Source: a marine gamma proteobacterium HTCC2143
GTDB lineage: Bacteria > Pseudomonadota > Gammaproteobacteria > Pseudomonadales > Dasaniaceae
Length of the DNA: 55,436 bases
Direction of reading: 5' to 3'
Assembly (NCBI GenBank): GCA_000169075.1
Contig: AAVT01000013.1
Coordinates: forward strand, 1-55,436
A model generated the notes under the pieces. That model did not search any database. It saw only the letters and a list, made by a program, of their open reading frames with translations, and was not told the origin of the DNA. The position numbers and the translations under genes were made by a program. Shown one piece after another: positions 1 to 8,278 of this stretch (the stretch's first letter is position 1; each line of letters starts with the position of its first letter).

Positions 1-311
1 GTCGCAACCACATAATCTGCCATAGCCGGTAGTTTGAACGAGATCGCCCACTTGATATTCCGCATGACGCGAATCTATTACCTGCCCAACAGAACTGCGC
101 GCATAGGCTCTCCGATGCCCACTGGTGGCAGATAGCCCTTACGATCAACCATCCAGTTTCGCTGTGCGGGGTCAAATGATAAAAATAGATTCTTTACCAG
201 CACCTCATTGCTTTTGGGTTCAGGAATAGGGGTTTCGGTGTACTTAAAATTATGCGGACCAACCATACCGGTCGGTCGCTCAGCTAATAGCCATTGCCGA
301 TTTATTGTCAC
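1..311 (-). pseudogene. NADP-dependent oxidoreductase (CurA/PTGR-like MDR family), frameshifted and cut by window edge
   Basis: The first 70 or so residues match the start of zinc-independent medium-chain reductases of the CurA/prostaglandin-reductase type (NRQWLLAERPTGMVG, later SFDPAQRNWM, then GEPMRA). These enzymes reduce enones with NADPH. The frame stops at 78-80, but the family sequence continues in another frame from about position 97 (SSVGQVIDSRHAEYQVGD). It shifts again near 24-29, where ADYVVA appears. The first shift is a loss of one base, and the rest lies outside the window. The start is taken as GTG at 311, preceded by GGGAG. An ATG at 337 has a stronger ribosome site (GAGAGGAG) but opens only a 9-codon frame, so a third indel near the start is possible. 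Either the gene is decaying or the sequence end carries indel errors. Confidence 0.6.
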
Positions 312-462
312 AATAATGCTCCCGTTGCTTTGTTCATATGTTCTTCTCCTCTCAAGGAATAGCCATGATTATGTGCCGTTGCTGGGTCAGGACAGGTCAA
401 TGCCCTGAAGTTACGGCCGAGTATCGACCGTGAAGCACAGGCTAAATTCGCGGGCCTTAAAT

Positions 463-1923
463 TCAGATGGCTCCAAGAATTTTGCTTATATTCTTTCGGA
501 ACTTTTTCCCAAAGGGCGGACGTGCGCCAACAATGGGTAAAACATCAATCATGGTTTGACTGTAAATCGCGCGGGCGTGGCTTAGACTCCTAAAACCCTC
601 CGGACCGTGATAGGCGCCCATACCCGAAGCACCAACACCACCGAATGGCAAGTCTTCTTGAACGTAATGAAGCGTAATATCATTGATACAAACACCACCA
701 CTTGGCACGTGGCTTAGTAAAAATTCCTGCTCCTGTTTATCTTTGCCAAAGTAATACATGGCAAGAGGGTTTCGGCGAGGCTCAATCATATCTGGAACTT
801 CAGCCGCATCAGAATAGGTCATCACGGGAAGAATAGGACCAAATATCTCCTCGTGCATAACCAACATATCTTCATTGACGTTTTGTAAAATGTGTAAAGG
901 CATACGACGATTGTCGTCAGACGCACGGGCCTTGTCAGCACCAACAATCGTGAGCTTGGCCCCCTTCGCAACGGCGTCATCAATATAGTTTTGCAACCTG
1001 GCGAAGTGTCTTTCGTTGATAACACCCGCGTAATCCTCATTTTCAGTGATGTTCGGATACATGGCTTGTGCCTCGTGAACTACCCGCGCTATAAGCTGCT
1101 CTTCCAACTCGTTCGGCACGACAACGTAGTCTGGCGACAGGCACAATTGACCACCGTTTAAAAGCTTTCCGAATGTCAGACGTGTTCCGGCCAGATCAAT
1201 CTTTGCGCTACGACCAATGATGACAGGCGACTTGCCGCCGAGCTCTAATGTGACGGGAACCAGGTTTTTCGAGGCTGATTGCATTACTTTTGCGCCGACA
1301 TTTGTAGACCCGGTGAAGAGCAGATGATCGAAAGGCAGCTCCGCAAATTTTTGGCTAATATCTGCACCACCGGTTACGACCGCAACTTCATCTTCTGGGA
1401 AATATTTTGGGACAATTTCGGCGAATAATGCCGCTGTTTCAGGGACGAATTCAGAGGGCTTGAGTAACGCTCGATTACCTGCAGCAAGCGCACTGGTCAG
1501 AGGCGAAACAGTCAGGCCGAAGGGCAGGTTCCAAGGAGAAATGATACCCACAACGCCCTTGGGGAAATGCCTAACCTGACTCTTACCTCCCAAGAAGTTC
1601 ATCGGTTTGTTGGTTTTTCGTTTTTCTGGTTTCATCCATTCTTTCAAATGTTTCATCGAATAGTCGATTGCTTCGACCTTTGACGCGAATTCTGAGAACA
1701 AACTGAATTCATAGGATCGTGCACCACCGAATTCGCGTTTGGTCGTTTCCGCAAACTCTATTTTATTTTCAATAATTAGCGCCTTTAGTCTCTTCAGGCG
1801 GTCAATCCGTGTCGAATAGGTGACTTCGCCCTCAGCACGAAACTTGCTTCTCTGCAGTTCGACTAGTGCTTCGAGGTTTTGAGGATGTAATGTAGCGACG
1901 TTTTTATATTCAGCTGTGCTCAT
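463..1923 (-). CDS. calB: Coniferyl-aldehyde-type NAD(P)-dependent aldehyde dehydrogenase
   Basis: A complete aldehyde dehydrogenase superfamily protein of 486 residues, a normal length. It oxidises an aldehyde to the acid with NAD(P). Visible landmarks are SPWNLPF (Asn132, oxyanion site), the FTGSTNVG cofactor turn near 203-210, general base Glu227 in LELGGKSP, and nucleophile Cys261 in GGQLCLSP. The overall sequence, including the IEPRRNPLAMYYFG segment and the GARPPFGKKF tail, resembles coniferyl aldehyde dehydrogenases used on lignin-derived phenylpropanoids. The true substrate could be another aryl or alkyl aldehyde. It appears monocistronic. Its predicted promoter at 2087-2115 contains a palindromic operator, so repression lifted by an aromatic or CoA-ester ligand is likely (inference). 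Confidence 0.88.
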   Translation of the reverse strand: MSTAEYKNVATLHPQNLEALVELQRSKFRAEGEVTYSTRIDRLKRLKALIIENKIEFAETTKREFGGARSYEFSLFSEFASKVEAIDYSMKHLKEWMKPEKRKTNKPMNFLGGKSQVRHFPKGVVGIISPWNLPFGLTVSPLTSALAAGNRALLKPSEFVPETAALFAEIVPKYFPEDEVAVVTGGADISQKFAELPFDHLLFTGSTNVGAKVMQSASKNLVPVTLELGGKSPVIIGRSAKIDLAGTRLTFGKLLNGGQLCLSPDYVVVPNELEEQLIARVVHEAQAMYPNITENEDYAGVINERHFARLQNYIDDAVAKGAKLTIVGADKARASDDNRRMPLHILQNVNEDMLVMHEEIFGPILPVMTYSDAAEVPDMIEPRRNPLAMYYFGKDKQEQEFLLSHVPSGGVCINDITLHYVQEDLPFGGVGASGMGAYHGPEGFRSLSHARAIYSQTMIDVLPIVGARPPFGKKFRKNISKILGAI

Positions 1924-2439
1924 AATTTTTTCTCTGGTTAATCTGCATTCGTTCTATTTTGCCATTACGCAAACACGCTTCGGCGGCCTCTCGCAGTGCA
2001 TCGCTACCGAAGTACCTGTAGTTTTGTCCTTTTCGCTCTTCCACTAATCACAACTGCTGAACTATCGAGCAATAAGCAACCGCCCAACTATATAACTGAC
2101 CGACGGTCATTTCAATCTCTTTATTCTGGTGGGATAAGGAACTGTGCGCTTTCTCGTTGTGTGACACCTACTGTGGCAACACGCATCCAATTGAAAGTTG
2201 AAGTAAAAAGAGCGCCTGTGAAAGCAGGGGTTATTTGTAGATGACGGCGGGGAAAGGCACTGTAATTATTCTGTAAGCCATTGATGAATATAGTGTTATC
2301 GGATTTAAAAACGTGCCCTTTTTTACATTTTTAGTTACTTAAATTATTCTACTCTGATCCCTAGAGTAAAGATGTAAACGCCCTTTATGGCTAGCCAGAA
2401 AAACTCTCAAAAATAAGATTACTCATCTGGAGACGACAT
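1924..2439. other. Intergenic region upstream of calB
   Basis: I see no convincing gene in these 516 bases. The right part (2250-2440) is AT-rich. The only structured element is the promoter with a palindrome at 2087-2115. A 44-codon GTG frame running into calB is discussed under rejected items. Confidence 0.5.
2087..2115 (-). promoter_or_regulatory. calB promoter with TetR-type operator in the spacer
   Basis: Read on the minus strand there is a -35 TTGAAA (2110-2115), a spacer of exactly 17, and a -10 TATAGT (2087-2092). Inside the spacer lies a perfect palindrome TGACC-N3-GGTCA at 2097-2109. The same 13-bp palindrome occurs at 8307-8319, and an imperfect copy occurs at 8285-8297, also within promoters. 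An operator between -35 and -10 is the classic position for a repressor. Confidence 0.6.
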
Positions 2440-2877
2440 TTATTTGTACGTCTGGGCCCGATCATAAAAGTCATAGATAACACCACGAGTCACATAGGGC
2501 AGAATTTGCTTCGATTTACGAGCATGTTCTGGGTCAACATTATATGCTTGAAGATCTTTGGCACTGTCAAATAGTAGCGTTATTGCAATTCCAAAGCTGT
2601 CATCAACCACTTCCCTCTCGCTTGGCAACGAATCGCCGACATAAACTGCGCGCACCATCGGTAGCGAGCCATAACTGCTCGCTATGCTTGTTATCTTTGC
2701 CACAGTTTCTGCTGTAGTTTCAGATTTAAACCAAAATAGTACGGTGTGCACAACGGGTATATCGCTGTTGACCGATGAATTTTCTTCAGCTGCAGATGCA
2801 TGGACAATCGAAGTGCTCATTATTGTCGACAGCATTAATAATGTGGCCGCAATACGCAGTGGGATACAGTTTTTCAT
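2440..2877 (-). CDS. Exported Dabb (stress-responsive A/B barrel) domain protein
   Basis: A 145-residue protein with a Sec-type signal peptide (KNCIPLRIAATLLMLSTIM, cleavage probably after VHASA near 29). It then has a dimeric alpha/beta-barrel fold of the Dabb family: VVHTVLFWFK, the VRAVYVGDSLPS strand, and a DLQAYNVDPEHARKS helix. Dabb proteins include small polyketide cyclases and stress proteins of unknown chemistry. It is last of a minus-strand run with the carboxymuconolactone decarboxylase-like gene and the molybdoenzyme pair. Both small proteins are predicted periplasmic, which fits a Tat-exported oxidoreductase. The substrate is unknown. Confidence 0.75.
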   Translation of the reverse strand: MKNCIPLRIAATLLMLSTIMSTSIVHASAAEENSSVNSDIPVVHTVLFWFKSETTAETVAKITSIASSYGSLPMVRAVYVGDSLPSEREVVDDSFGIAITLLFDSAKDLQAYNVDPEHARKSKQILPYVTRGVIYDFYDRAQTYK

Positions 2878-2901
2878 TTTATGCTCCTAGGAATGATCTC
2901 T

Positions 2902-3354
2902 TTAATCTTTAACAACTTCGTCAGTTGGCCATACTGCGTTTAGCGTATGAAAGGCCGACATGGCTACTGGCCAACCAGCGTAATGAGCAACATGAGCAAT
3001 GATCTCCTCGAGCTTCTCTCTCGGAATACCAAGGTTGCGAGCAACAGCAAAATGAATTTTTTGCTCAGAAGTTCGGTTCATAGCGATAAGAGCAGCGCAG
3101 GTTACGAGTGAACGCTCCTGTAAACTTATTTCCTCTCCCTGCCACACATCACCAAAAAGATGCTCTATCGTATATTTTCGGAACTTTTCAGGTAGAGCCA
3201 ACGCATCGGGATCCAAGCCAGGAAATAGTTTACCCGCCATCGCCATACCCTTTTCATTCCTATCACTGGTTTCAACTGGTACCTCCTCAGAAAAAGCTGG
3301 AAAGCTTAAGATTGCACAGGACATTATGCAGACTGCTATATATTTTATGCTCAT
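2902..3354 (-). CDS. Exported carboxymuconolactone decarboxylase (CMD/AhpD-like) family protein
   Basis: A 150-residue protein with an N-terminal signal peptide (IKYIAVCIMSCAILSFPAFS, cleavage about residue 22). The CMD helical core follows: RSLVTCAALIAMNRTSEQ, then HFAVARNLGIPREKLEEII and HVAHYAGWPVAMSAF. The H-x3-Y-x-G-x-P-x-A ending is typical of gamma-carboxymuconolactone decarboxylases. There is no CxxC, so an AhpD peroxidase role is unlikely. Classic CMD acts in protocatechuate catabolism in the cytoplasm, so the exported form must act on something else. It sits 24 bases upstream of the Dabb gene and 82 bases downstream of the molybdopterin subunit, in one probable operon. Confidence 0.78.
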   Translation of the reverse strand: MSIKYIAVCIMSCAILSFPAFSEEVPVETSDRNEKGMAMAGKLFPGLDPDALALPEKFRKYTIEHLFGDVWQGEEISLQERSLVTCAALIAMNRTSEQKIHFAVARNLGIPREKLEEIIAHVAHYAGWPVAMSAFHTLNAVWPTDEVVKD

Positions 3355-3436
3355 TATGGATATACCCTTTTTATTGTTTTGACAGTAAATTTATTCGTTT
3401 CAAATTTGAGAAAGCTTCTGTAGAAAAGTCCTTCTC

Positions 3437-5644
3437 TTAAAGCGCTCCTGGAACTGTAATATCCGTATACTTGATTGGTAACCTAGTAAGCCGTAGTCCG
3501 GTTGCGTCGCGAATAGCATTGGCGATGGCGGGGCTACCTGCTATGAGTGCCACTTCTCCTGCCCCTGCAGGGTGGATTGTTGGGTTATCGATAACATCAA
3601 TATTTAGCTCAGGGATGTCACTCATTCTGGGAATTATATAATTGTGGAAGTTATTACTAGCAATCTGCCCATCCCCTATTTCAACCTTCTCCATCAATGC
3701 CATCCCTATGCTCCAAACAAGATTACTCTCGATCTGAGCTCGTAACTGATCAGGGTTAATCGCCATACCAACGTCCTGAGCACAACACATTCGGTCAATA
3801 CATATTTTTCGGGCTTCGTGGTCTATATGCAGATCAACAGATACAGCGACAAAGCTATTTTTCTCATAGACCCCACAGGCGAAGCCTCTCCCGTACCCGC
3901 TTTTTGTCGGGAGCAATTTCCCGCTCGCCATTTTTTCAACCCTTTTTAGGCAATTACCAAGCCGGGCCATGCTGTCAGGTAGATTCATTAGCTTAAATTT
4001 GACCGGATCAATACTTTTTTGACGCGCAAGCTCATCCATCGTGGACTCAATTACAAAGGTGTTGGGGGCACCATTTAATGATCTCCAAACGCCTAAATCG
4101 ATCGGCAAATCAACTTCTTTATATTCGACGCGAATGCTGGAAGACTTGTAAGCAGGATGTGCACCACGCGAAACACCGAAATCGCCGCCCGCAGTAGACC
4201 TTTTGATGGGTAGTAACCAATCCGGTAGCCGCGACCGAGAATAAAAAACGTAGCCTGATGCGTATGCATGCCACCAGTTTGAGAGCACCCCCTTATGATC
4301 GGAAGCAAGCCGCATTCGATGACTAGATGGCGAACGATTTCTGCCCACTCTAAACTCGTCTTCCCTAGTCCATTGAACCTTAATGGGCAAACCAGTAGCC
4401 AGAGCTAGTCGGGCAGCATCTTGCTCTACCTCGTAATGCTCCCGACCACCAAAACCACCACCCATTCTCATCGGATGTACTTCAACTTGATCTTCGCTAA
4501 ATCCGATATCACTAGCACAGTGCCGTTTAACTGCCCAAGGATCTTGGGTTCCGGTCCAGATATTAATTCGTTCAATATCATTAATTTTTTCAATATGAGC
4601 GACCGCAGCTCTCGGCTCTTGCATTGCATGCGTCTGTAATTGTACGGCGAATTCTAAATCCACATCCCAATTAGCACTCGGGCTGTGGTTTTCATCTTGA
4701 ACAGTGCGTGGTAGATCACCGTCTTGAAGTGCAACATTTATGTCAATCAGTTGATTAATTTTTTCCTGATTTATAGGCTCCGGCAATTCCCATTCTACGA
4801 TCACTGAGCGAACCGCTTTGTCTAGACTTCCCGGTGTCCGACAAACTACCCCTACAAAGTCGCCGTCTCTAACAATATCGAAAAATCCTATGATATTTTT
4901 TGCAGACAACAAATTTAAATTTTTCAATCGTGCTTTTCGTACGGGGGGTTTTATCACTCGACCATAAAGCATACCAGGCAGCTGTATGTCACCAGAAAAA
5001 ACAGCTGCGCCAGTTACAAGATCTTTTATTCCACGTGGTTCAGCCTCTTGTCCAACTTGTTTTTTAATTCTTCTGGGGTCAAAGGTGTATAAATTGGGAA
5101 TGACTGAGTCTTCACAATCCAGCTCAATTGACTCATCGGTGACCAGGTCTTGATACCCTAGTCGTGGACTGCCAATAATTACAAAGCCACCCTCAGTATC
5201 GAGTACCTCGTCTACAGGTATTTTATAGATTTTTGCGGCACGACAACGTAAATTCTCGCGCATGCTAGCAGCGGCTATGGCAACTGGTTTTGAAAATAGC
5301 ATCATTGAGAGGCTGCCGGCTGTAAATCCAATTGGCGCGGTTTCACTTGTCGTAGGATAATGCAGAGTTATATCTTCCACTCTGATATTTAGCTCTTCAG
5401 CAACAATTTGCGCTAATCCTGTATTTGCGTTTTGCCCCATTTCCATACGAGGGCACAGCATATGAACTTTTCCATCTGACTGAATCTGCAACCAACCTTT
5501 TCCAGACTCAGTATTTGGAAACTCCAATGTCGGGCCAACTGCGACAGATTTCTCCATAGCATACCTTGCAGAAAAGGCGATTGTGATTCCTCCAGCGATC
5601 CAGGCCGTAGCCTTTAAAAACGATCTTCGGGTTATATCAGACAT
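3437..5644 (-). CDS. Tat-exported molybdopterin-binding subunit, xanthine dehydrogenase / isoquinoline 1-oxidoreductase beta type
   Basis: A 735-residue large subunit of the IorB-like branch of the xanthine oxidase family. It hydroxylates an aromatic heterocycle or oxidises an aldehyde with water-derived oxygen. The N-terminus TRRSFLKATAWIAGG is a twin-arginine signal, so the folded cofactor-loaded complex is exported. The molybdopterin core shows MGGGFGGREHYEVE and the catalytic Glu near the end in HPAGAGEVALIAGSP. The gene overlaps the small 2Fe-2S subunit gene by 8 bases (ATGTCTGA), which implies coupled translation. No FAD subunit is present, so electrons probably pass to a cytochrome or quinone, as in other IorAB enzymes. 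No c-type subunit gene lies alongside. The exact substrate cannot be read from the sequence. Confidence 0.85.
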   Translation of the reverse strand: MSDITRRSFLKATAWIAGGITIAFSARYAMEKSVAVGPTLEFPNTESGKGWLQIQSDGKVHMLCPRMEMGQNANTGLAQIVAEELNIRVEDITLHYPTTSETAPIGFTAGSLSMMLFSKPVAIAAASMRENLRCRAAKIYKIPVDEVLDTEGGFVIIGSPRLGYQDLVTDESIELDCEDSVIPNLYTFDPRRIKKQVGQEAEPRGIKDLVTGAAVFSGDIQLPGMLYGRVIKPPVRKARLKNLNLLSAKNIIGFFDIVRDGDFVGVVCRTPGSLDKAVRSVIVEWELPEPINQEKINQLIDINVALQDGDLPRTVQDENHSPSANWDVDLEFAVQLQTHAMQEPRAAVAHIEKINDIERINIWTGTQDPWAVKRHCASDIGFSEDQVEVHPMRMGGGFGGREHYEVEQDAARLALATGLPIKVQWTREDEFRVGRNRSPSSHRMRLASDHKGVLSNWWHAYASGYVFYSRSRLPDWLLPIKRSTAGGDFGVSRGAHPAYKSSSIRVEYKEVDLPIDLGVWRSLNGAPNTFVIESTMDELARQKSIDPVKFKLMNLPDSMARLGNCLKRVEKMASGKLLPTKSGYGRGFACGVYEKNSFVAVSVDLHIDHEARKICIDRMCCAQDVGMAINPDQLRAQIESNLVWSIGMALMEKVEIGDGQIASNNFHNYIIPRMSDIPELNIDVIDNPTIHPAGAGEVALIAGSPAIANAIRDATGLRLTRLPIKYTDITVPGAL

Positions 5645-6119
5645 GGGTATCGCTACTCTGCTGGAGCATTACTGCTGCTCGTAGTATGGCTTTTTTTATC
5701 CGATCGTAAGTTCCACATCGGCAAAGAACAGAATCCATAAAGGCATTTATCTGCTCTTCGGTCGGATTACTGGTTTTGGATAAAAGCCCCCAGGCCTGCA
5801 TGATCTGTCCAGAGTGGCAGTAACCACATTGAGGGACTCGCTCATCTATCCACGCCTGCTGCAATGGATGTAATTTCTCGCTGTCCTGCTGAAGCCCCTC
5901 AATTGTAAGAACTGAGGTTCCTGCAATATTGTTTACCGAGGTTATGCAGCTGCGCACTGGCTCGCCGTCAACATGAACCGTGCAAGAACCACAAAGTCCT
6001 TTACCACATCCAAATCGCGTGCCAATCAAGCCAAAATACTCCCGCAGCACTGAGAGGAGAGTTTCCTCCTCCCATACACCGTTTATCACTCTCTCAGTTC
6101 CATTTATAAATAAATTCAT
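5637..6119 (-). CDS. (2Fe-2S) small subunit of the molybdenum hydroxylase (IorA type)
   Basis: A 160-residue electron-transfer subunit with two 2Fe-2S centres. The plant-type site is Cys38, Cys43, Cys46 and Cys58 (FGCGKGLCGSC). The C-terminal helical site is Cys98, Cys101, Cys133 and Cys135 (QCGYCH and CRC). I chose ATG at 6119 because family members begin directly with the beta strand LFINGTERVING, and GGA lies 8 bases upstream. The open frame extends to 6206 with another ATG at 6170, giving 17-29 extra residues that have no family counterpart. It has no signal peptide, so it should travel out with the Tat-signal-bearing large subunit. The complete cysteine set argues that the enzyme is active although the gene upstream is broken. 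Confidence 0.87.
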   Translation of the reverse strand: MNLFINGTERVINGVWEEETLLSVLREYFGLIGTRFGCGKGLCGSCTVHVDGEPVRSCITSVNNIAGTSVLTIEGLQQDSEKLHPLQQAWIDERVPQCGYCHSGQIMQAWGLLSKTSNPTEEQINAFMDSVLCRCGTYDRIKKAILRAAVMLQQSSDTHV

Positions 6120-6219
6120 ATCAGGTCCGTTAAATGTCAGTTCAGTAATTCGTTCGAAGAGTGAGACCATAAGACCTTGGCTCTTCCACCCAGATTCCTC
6201 TTGCACTAATTCTGAGTGG

Positions 6220-6238
6220 AGTATTCACTGCGAATACT
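6220..6238. repeat. Short inverted repeat at the receptor-remnant end
   Basis: AGTATTC, a 5-base loop, then GAATACT. The 7-bp arms lie exactly where homology to the receptor stops and before the small-subunit gene. It may mark the deletion junction, or it may act as an mRNA hairpin upstream of the downstream gene. Confidence 0.45.
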
Positions 6239-6545
6239 GTTGTTCGAGTCCAATGTTATTTCCCGTGGTACCCACACCTCGCAAAAGCAACGCTCCTAAT
6301 CCTGCTTTGGTACCGGTGGTATTCATGTTAAGTGAAGTAGAAAGACGGTTACGATCCCGAAGTGTGTCAACACCGGCACGCTCCAACTGTCCGGCTGATA
6401 GTGCCGTGACAGCAATGGGAACATCCTCAATATTAGCTTCACGTTCTGCTGCCATAACAACAACTTCTTCGATTACTGCTGTTGTAGACAGACTTAATGA
6501 CCCGGCAAGCCGTCAATTCAGAATTAAACAATACTTCTTAAACAT
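6225..6545 (-). pseudogene. TonB-dependent receptor N-terminal remnant
   Basis: The frame encodes the plug start of a TonB-dependent outer-membrane receptor: IEEVVVMAAEREANIEDVP (TonB-box-like), IAVTALSAGQLERAGVDTL, then ALLLRGVGTTGNNIGLE. It ends after about 100 codons at 6225-6227, just where the plug would continue, and the barrel of some 600 residues is missing. The start ATG at 6545 (AAGG upstream) leads into MFKKYCLILN and then an in-frame TGA at 6513-6515. The start-proximal part is therefore interrupted too, and the gene is disabled twice. The intact relative presumably imported the substrate oxidised by the downstream IorAB-like enzyme. The deletion end coincides with a small hairpin at 6220-6238. 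Confidence 0.7.
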
Positions 6546-6613
6546 AATTTTCAACCTTTTCCCCCGTGCCGGTCTGTACGGTTTTTGTTTTTTTATTGTA
6601 TTTTTCGACACCC

Positions 6614-6656
6614 TGATCACAACTTATACGAACCGCACCGGTTCGTCAATTCTTCG
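6614..6656 (-). promoter_or_regulatory. Promoter of the TonB-remnant/IorAB operon with TetR-like operator
   Basis: A palindrome ACGAACC-N5-GGTTCGT lies at 6628-6646. On the minus strand TTGACG (6643-6648) and TATAAG (6622-6627) flank it as -35 and -10, with a short spacer of 15. The site lies about 220 bases from the divergent TetR gene at 6870, and palindromes of this size are typical TetR-family operators. The natural reading is that the adjacent regulator represses this operon, although control of the regulator's own promoter would need a second site nearer 6850. Confidence 0.55.
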
Positions 6657-6869
6657 CTGAATTTTCTGTGTGAAAGAAATAAATACGCCCACAGAAAAAT
6701 GTCTTTCAGGGCTAGACGAAATGTCTACAATATTTTCTTTCTATGACACAGGTCGTAATATTGTTAAACTCACCACCTGACTTGGATCGGCCCAAAACGT
6801 TCCGTCTAGTATTCTTGGCAGTAACCTGTCTATTGGGGTGGTCAGAAAAACCTAATTGAAGAGAAGCTA

Positions 6870-7469
6870 ATGGCTCTAAGAAATGGCCTTGTAAAGTCGT
6901 CTGGTCCAAAGCGTAATATGGAATCTAAGAGCCTCATTGTAGAAGCCGCATTATCAATATTAGAAACTCAAGGCTACACCAAATTTTCTATAGAGAAAGT
7001 TGCCCGAACAGCTGGCGTTGGAAAACAAACCATTTATAGATGGTGGCCTACAAAGCCGGAGCTTATTCTTGATATCTTTAACAGCTACCTATTGCCACCC
7101 GTTCCAGAATATGACGGGACTACTTCGCTACAAGAGCACCTGAAAAAATATCTATTTATGTTCGCTCAAGATCTATATTCGCCCGCCTGCACTCAAGCCT
7201 ATATTGGTCTTATGGCTGAGAAAAGCATCAATGCTGACTTCAAAGATCTTTGTTTAAAGCTCGTGTATGAGCCCAGAATAAGGGCAGTTTCAAATTCACT
7301 CGAGTTAGCCATGTCATTGGGCGAAATACCGCCTAAGGACACACCGTATATAGCGTCTATGATATATGGCCCAATCTTTCATAGCATTTTTGTTGCTAAC
7401 TCTCAGGTTAGCGTTGATCTTATCGATACCATTGTAGACCAACTTTTTATTGCTCTTAGAGCAAGCTGA
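6870..7469 (+). CDS. TetR/AcrR family transcriptional regulator
   Basis: A 199-residue regulator with an N-terminal helix-turn-helix: ILETQGYTKFSIEKVARTAG followed by VGKQTIYRWWPTKPELI, about residues 30-68. The rest is the all-helical ligand-binding and dimer domain, not similar enough to name a ligand. The YRWWPTKPEL form of the recognition helix is common in AcrR-like repressors of catabolic and efflux genes. It is transcribed away from the broken-receptor/IorAB operon and is its likely repressor through the palindrome at 6628-6646. AGAGAAG upstream supports the ATG at 6870. Confidence 0.88.
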   Translation: MALRNGLVKSSGPKRNMESKSLIVEAALSILETQGYTKFSIEKVARTAGVGKQTIYRWWPTKPELILDIFNSYLLPPVPEYDGTTSLQEHLKKYLFMFAQDLYSPACTQAYIGLMAEKSINADFKDLCLKLVYEPRIRAVSNSLELAMSLGEIPPKDTPYIASMIYGPIFHSIFVANSQVSVDLIDTIVDQLFIALRAS

Positions 7470-7883
7470 GAAGACCCACCTTCCCCCTTTTATTAATCTT
7501 GGCTCTGATCGGTTTAAGACCTAACAACGCCTTCTATTACCAAAAAAAACGCTCTATTTTGTGATACTGGGTTGCGCTACCTACTGCATCAGATAGTAAA
7601 ACCGCGACGGCAAAGGGATTTTATGGTCGCCCAAATGAATAATGAATCAGAATATCCAGCTAGACCATTAAATAGTAGATAACGATGGGCAAGTTAATGT
7701 GAAATTATTACCTACGGACCCCACATCAATAGCCAACGCTTAGATAAGATCGGATCACGTCTAGCTCCAACTGAGTCAGAATGACTCACTCCTCTACCTA
7801 AAAATCATACTGCTCTTTGATAGGGTCAAATTTCACTGGAAAACTAAACAACTAAGAGAACAGTATGATGTCGCTGTTTTCTA
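7470..7883. other. Intergenic region with two inverted repeats
   Basis: No gene is supported in these 414 bases. Two inverted repeats are visible: TGAGTCA-GAA-TGACTCA (7772-7788), and ATCATACTG at 7804-7812 pairing with CAGTATGAT at 7861-7869. The second pair extends imperfectly inward (CTCTT against AAGAG) with a loop of about 40. It lies just beyond the end of the DUF1330 gene and could be a weak terminator or the relic of a small mobile element. Confidence 0.4.
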
Positions 7884-8174
7884 TTATTCTAATCCCTTCA
7901 CTAATATAGAGTTTGCTGTACTGCCGGCATCACGGTGTTTCGCGATGGCTTGATAGTCATCCGATGTCATCCAAGCTAAAGCCGATTTTTCTGATGGAAA
8001 CTCGATAATCACTGACCGTGTATCATCCCATTCACCCGCCAATACGGTGGGATCTTCGTCAACACTCAACATCTTGCCATCGAACTTTTTGAAGACATCT
8101 GAAAAACCCGCTGAATACCTATCATACTCACTGCGATCATGTATTTTAAATCTCGCTATTATATAAACGGACAT
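7884..8174 (-). CDS. DUF1330 domain-containing protein
   Basis: A 96-residue protein covering one whole DUF1330 domain, a small ferredoxin-like alpha/beta-barrel fold of unknown biochemical role. Recognisable pieces are SVYIIARFKIHDRSEYDRY at the N-terminus, RSVIIEFPSEKSALAWMTSD in the middle, and AKHRDAGSTANSILVKG at the end. Members often sit in catabolic clusters and may act as small isomerases or cyclases, but this is not established. It is divergent from the FAH/MFS genes, with the double operator at 8285-8319 between them, so the two units are probably co-regulated. Confidence 0.82.
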   Translation of the reverse strand: MSVYIIARFKIHDRSEYDRYSAGFSDVFKKFDGKMLSVDEDPTVLAGEWDDTRSVIIEFPSEKSALAWMTSDDYQAIAKHRDAGSTANSILVKGLE

Positions 8175-8278
8175 CGTATTTAACTCCTAATTTTATTTAA
8201 ACGTTAAGTGTCGATCGCGAGCAAAAAAATCAATCTGTTGATCAGACTCTACTTACTGAGCGTTTTAACTAATTCATC

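Noticed and set aside
1910..2044. A 44-codon GTG frame (ALREAAEACLRNGKIERM) overlapping the calB start
   Set aside because: No ribosome site and no family recognised. The overlap with calB is 14 bases, but nothing else supports it, so it was left out.
5980..6660. A 226-codon plus-strand frame across the small-subunit start and the receptor remnant
   Set aside because: It runs antisense to two recognisable protein segments and to the operator, has no ribosome site, and its translation is low-complexity Ser/Thr/Arg.
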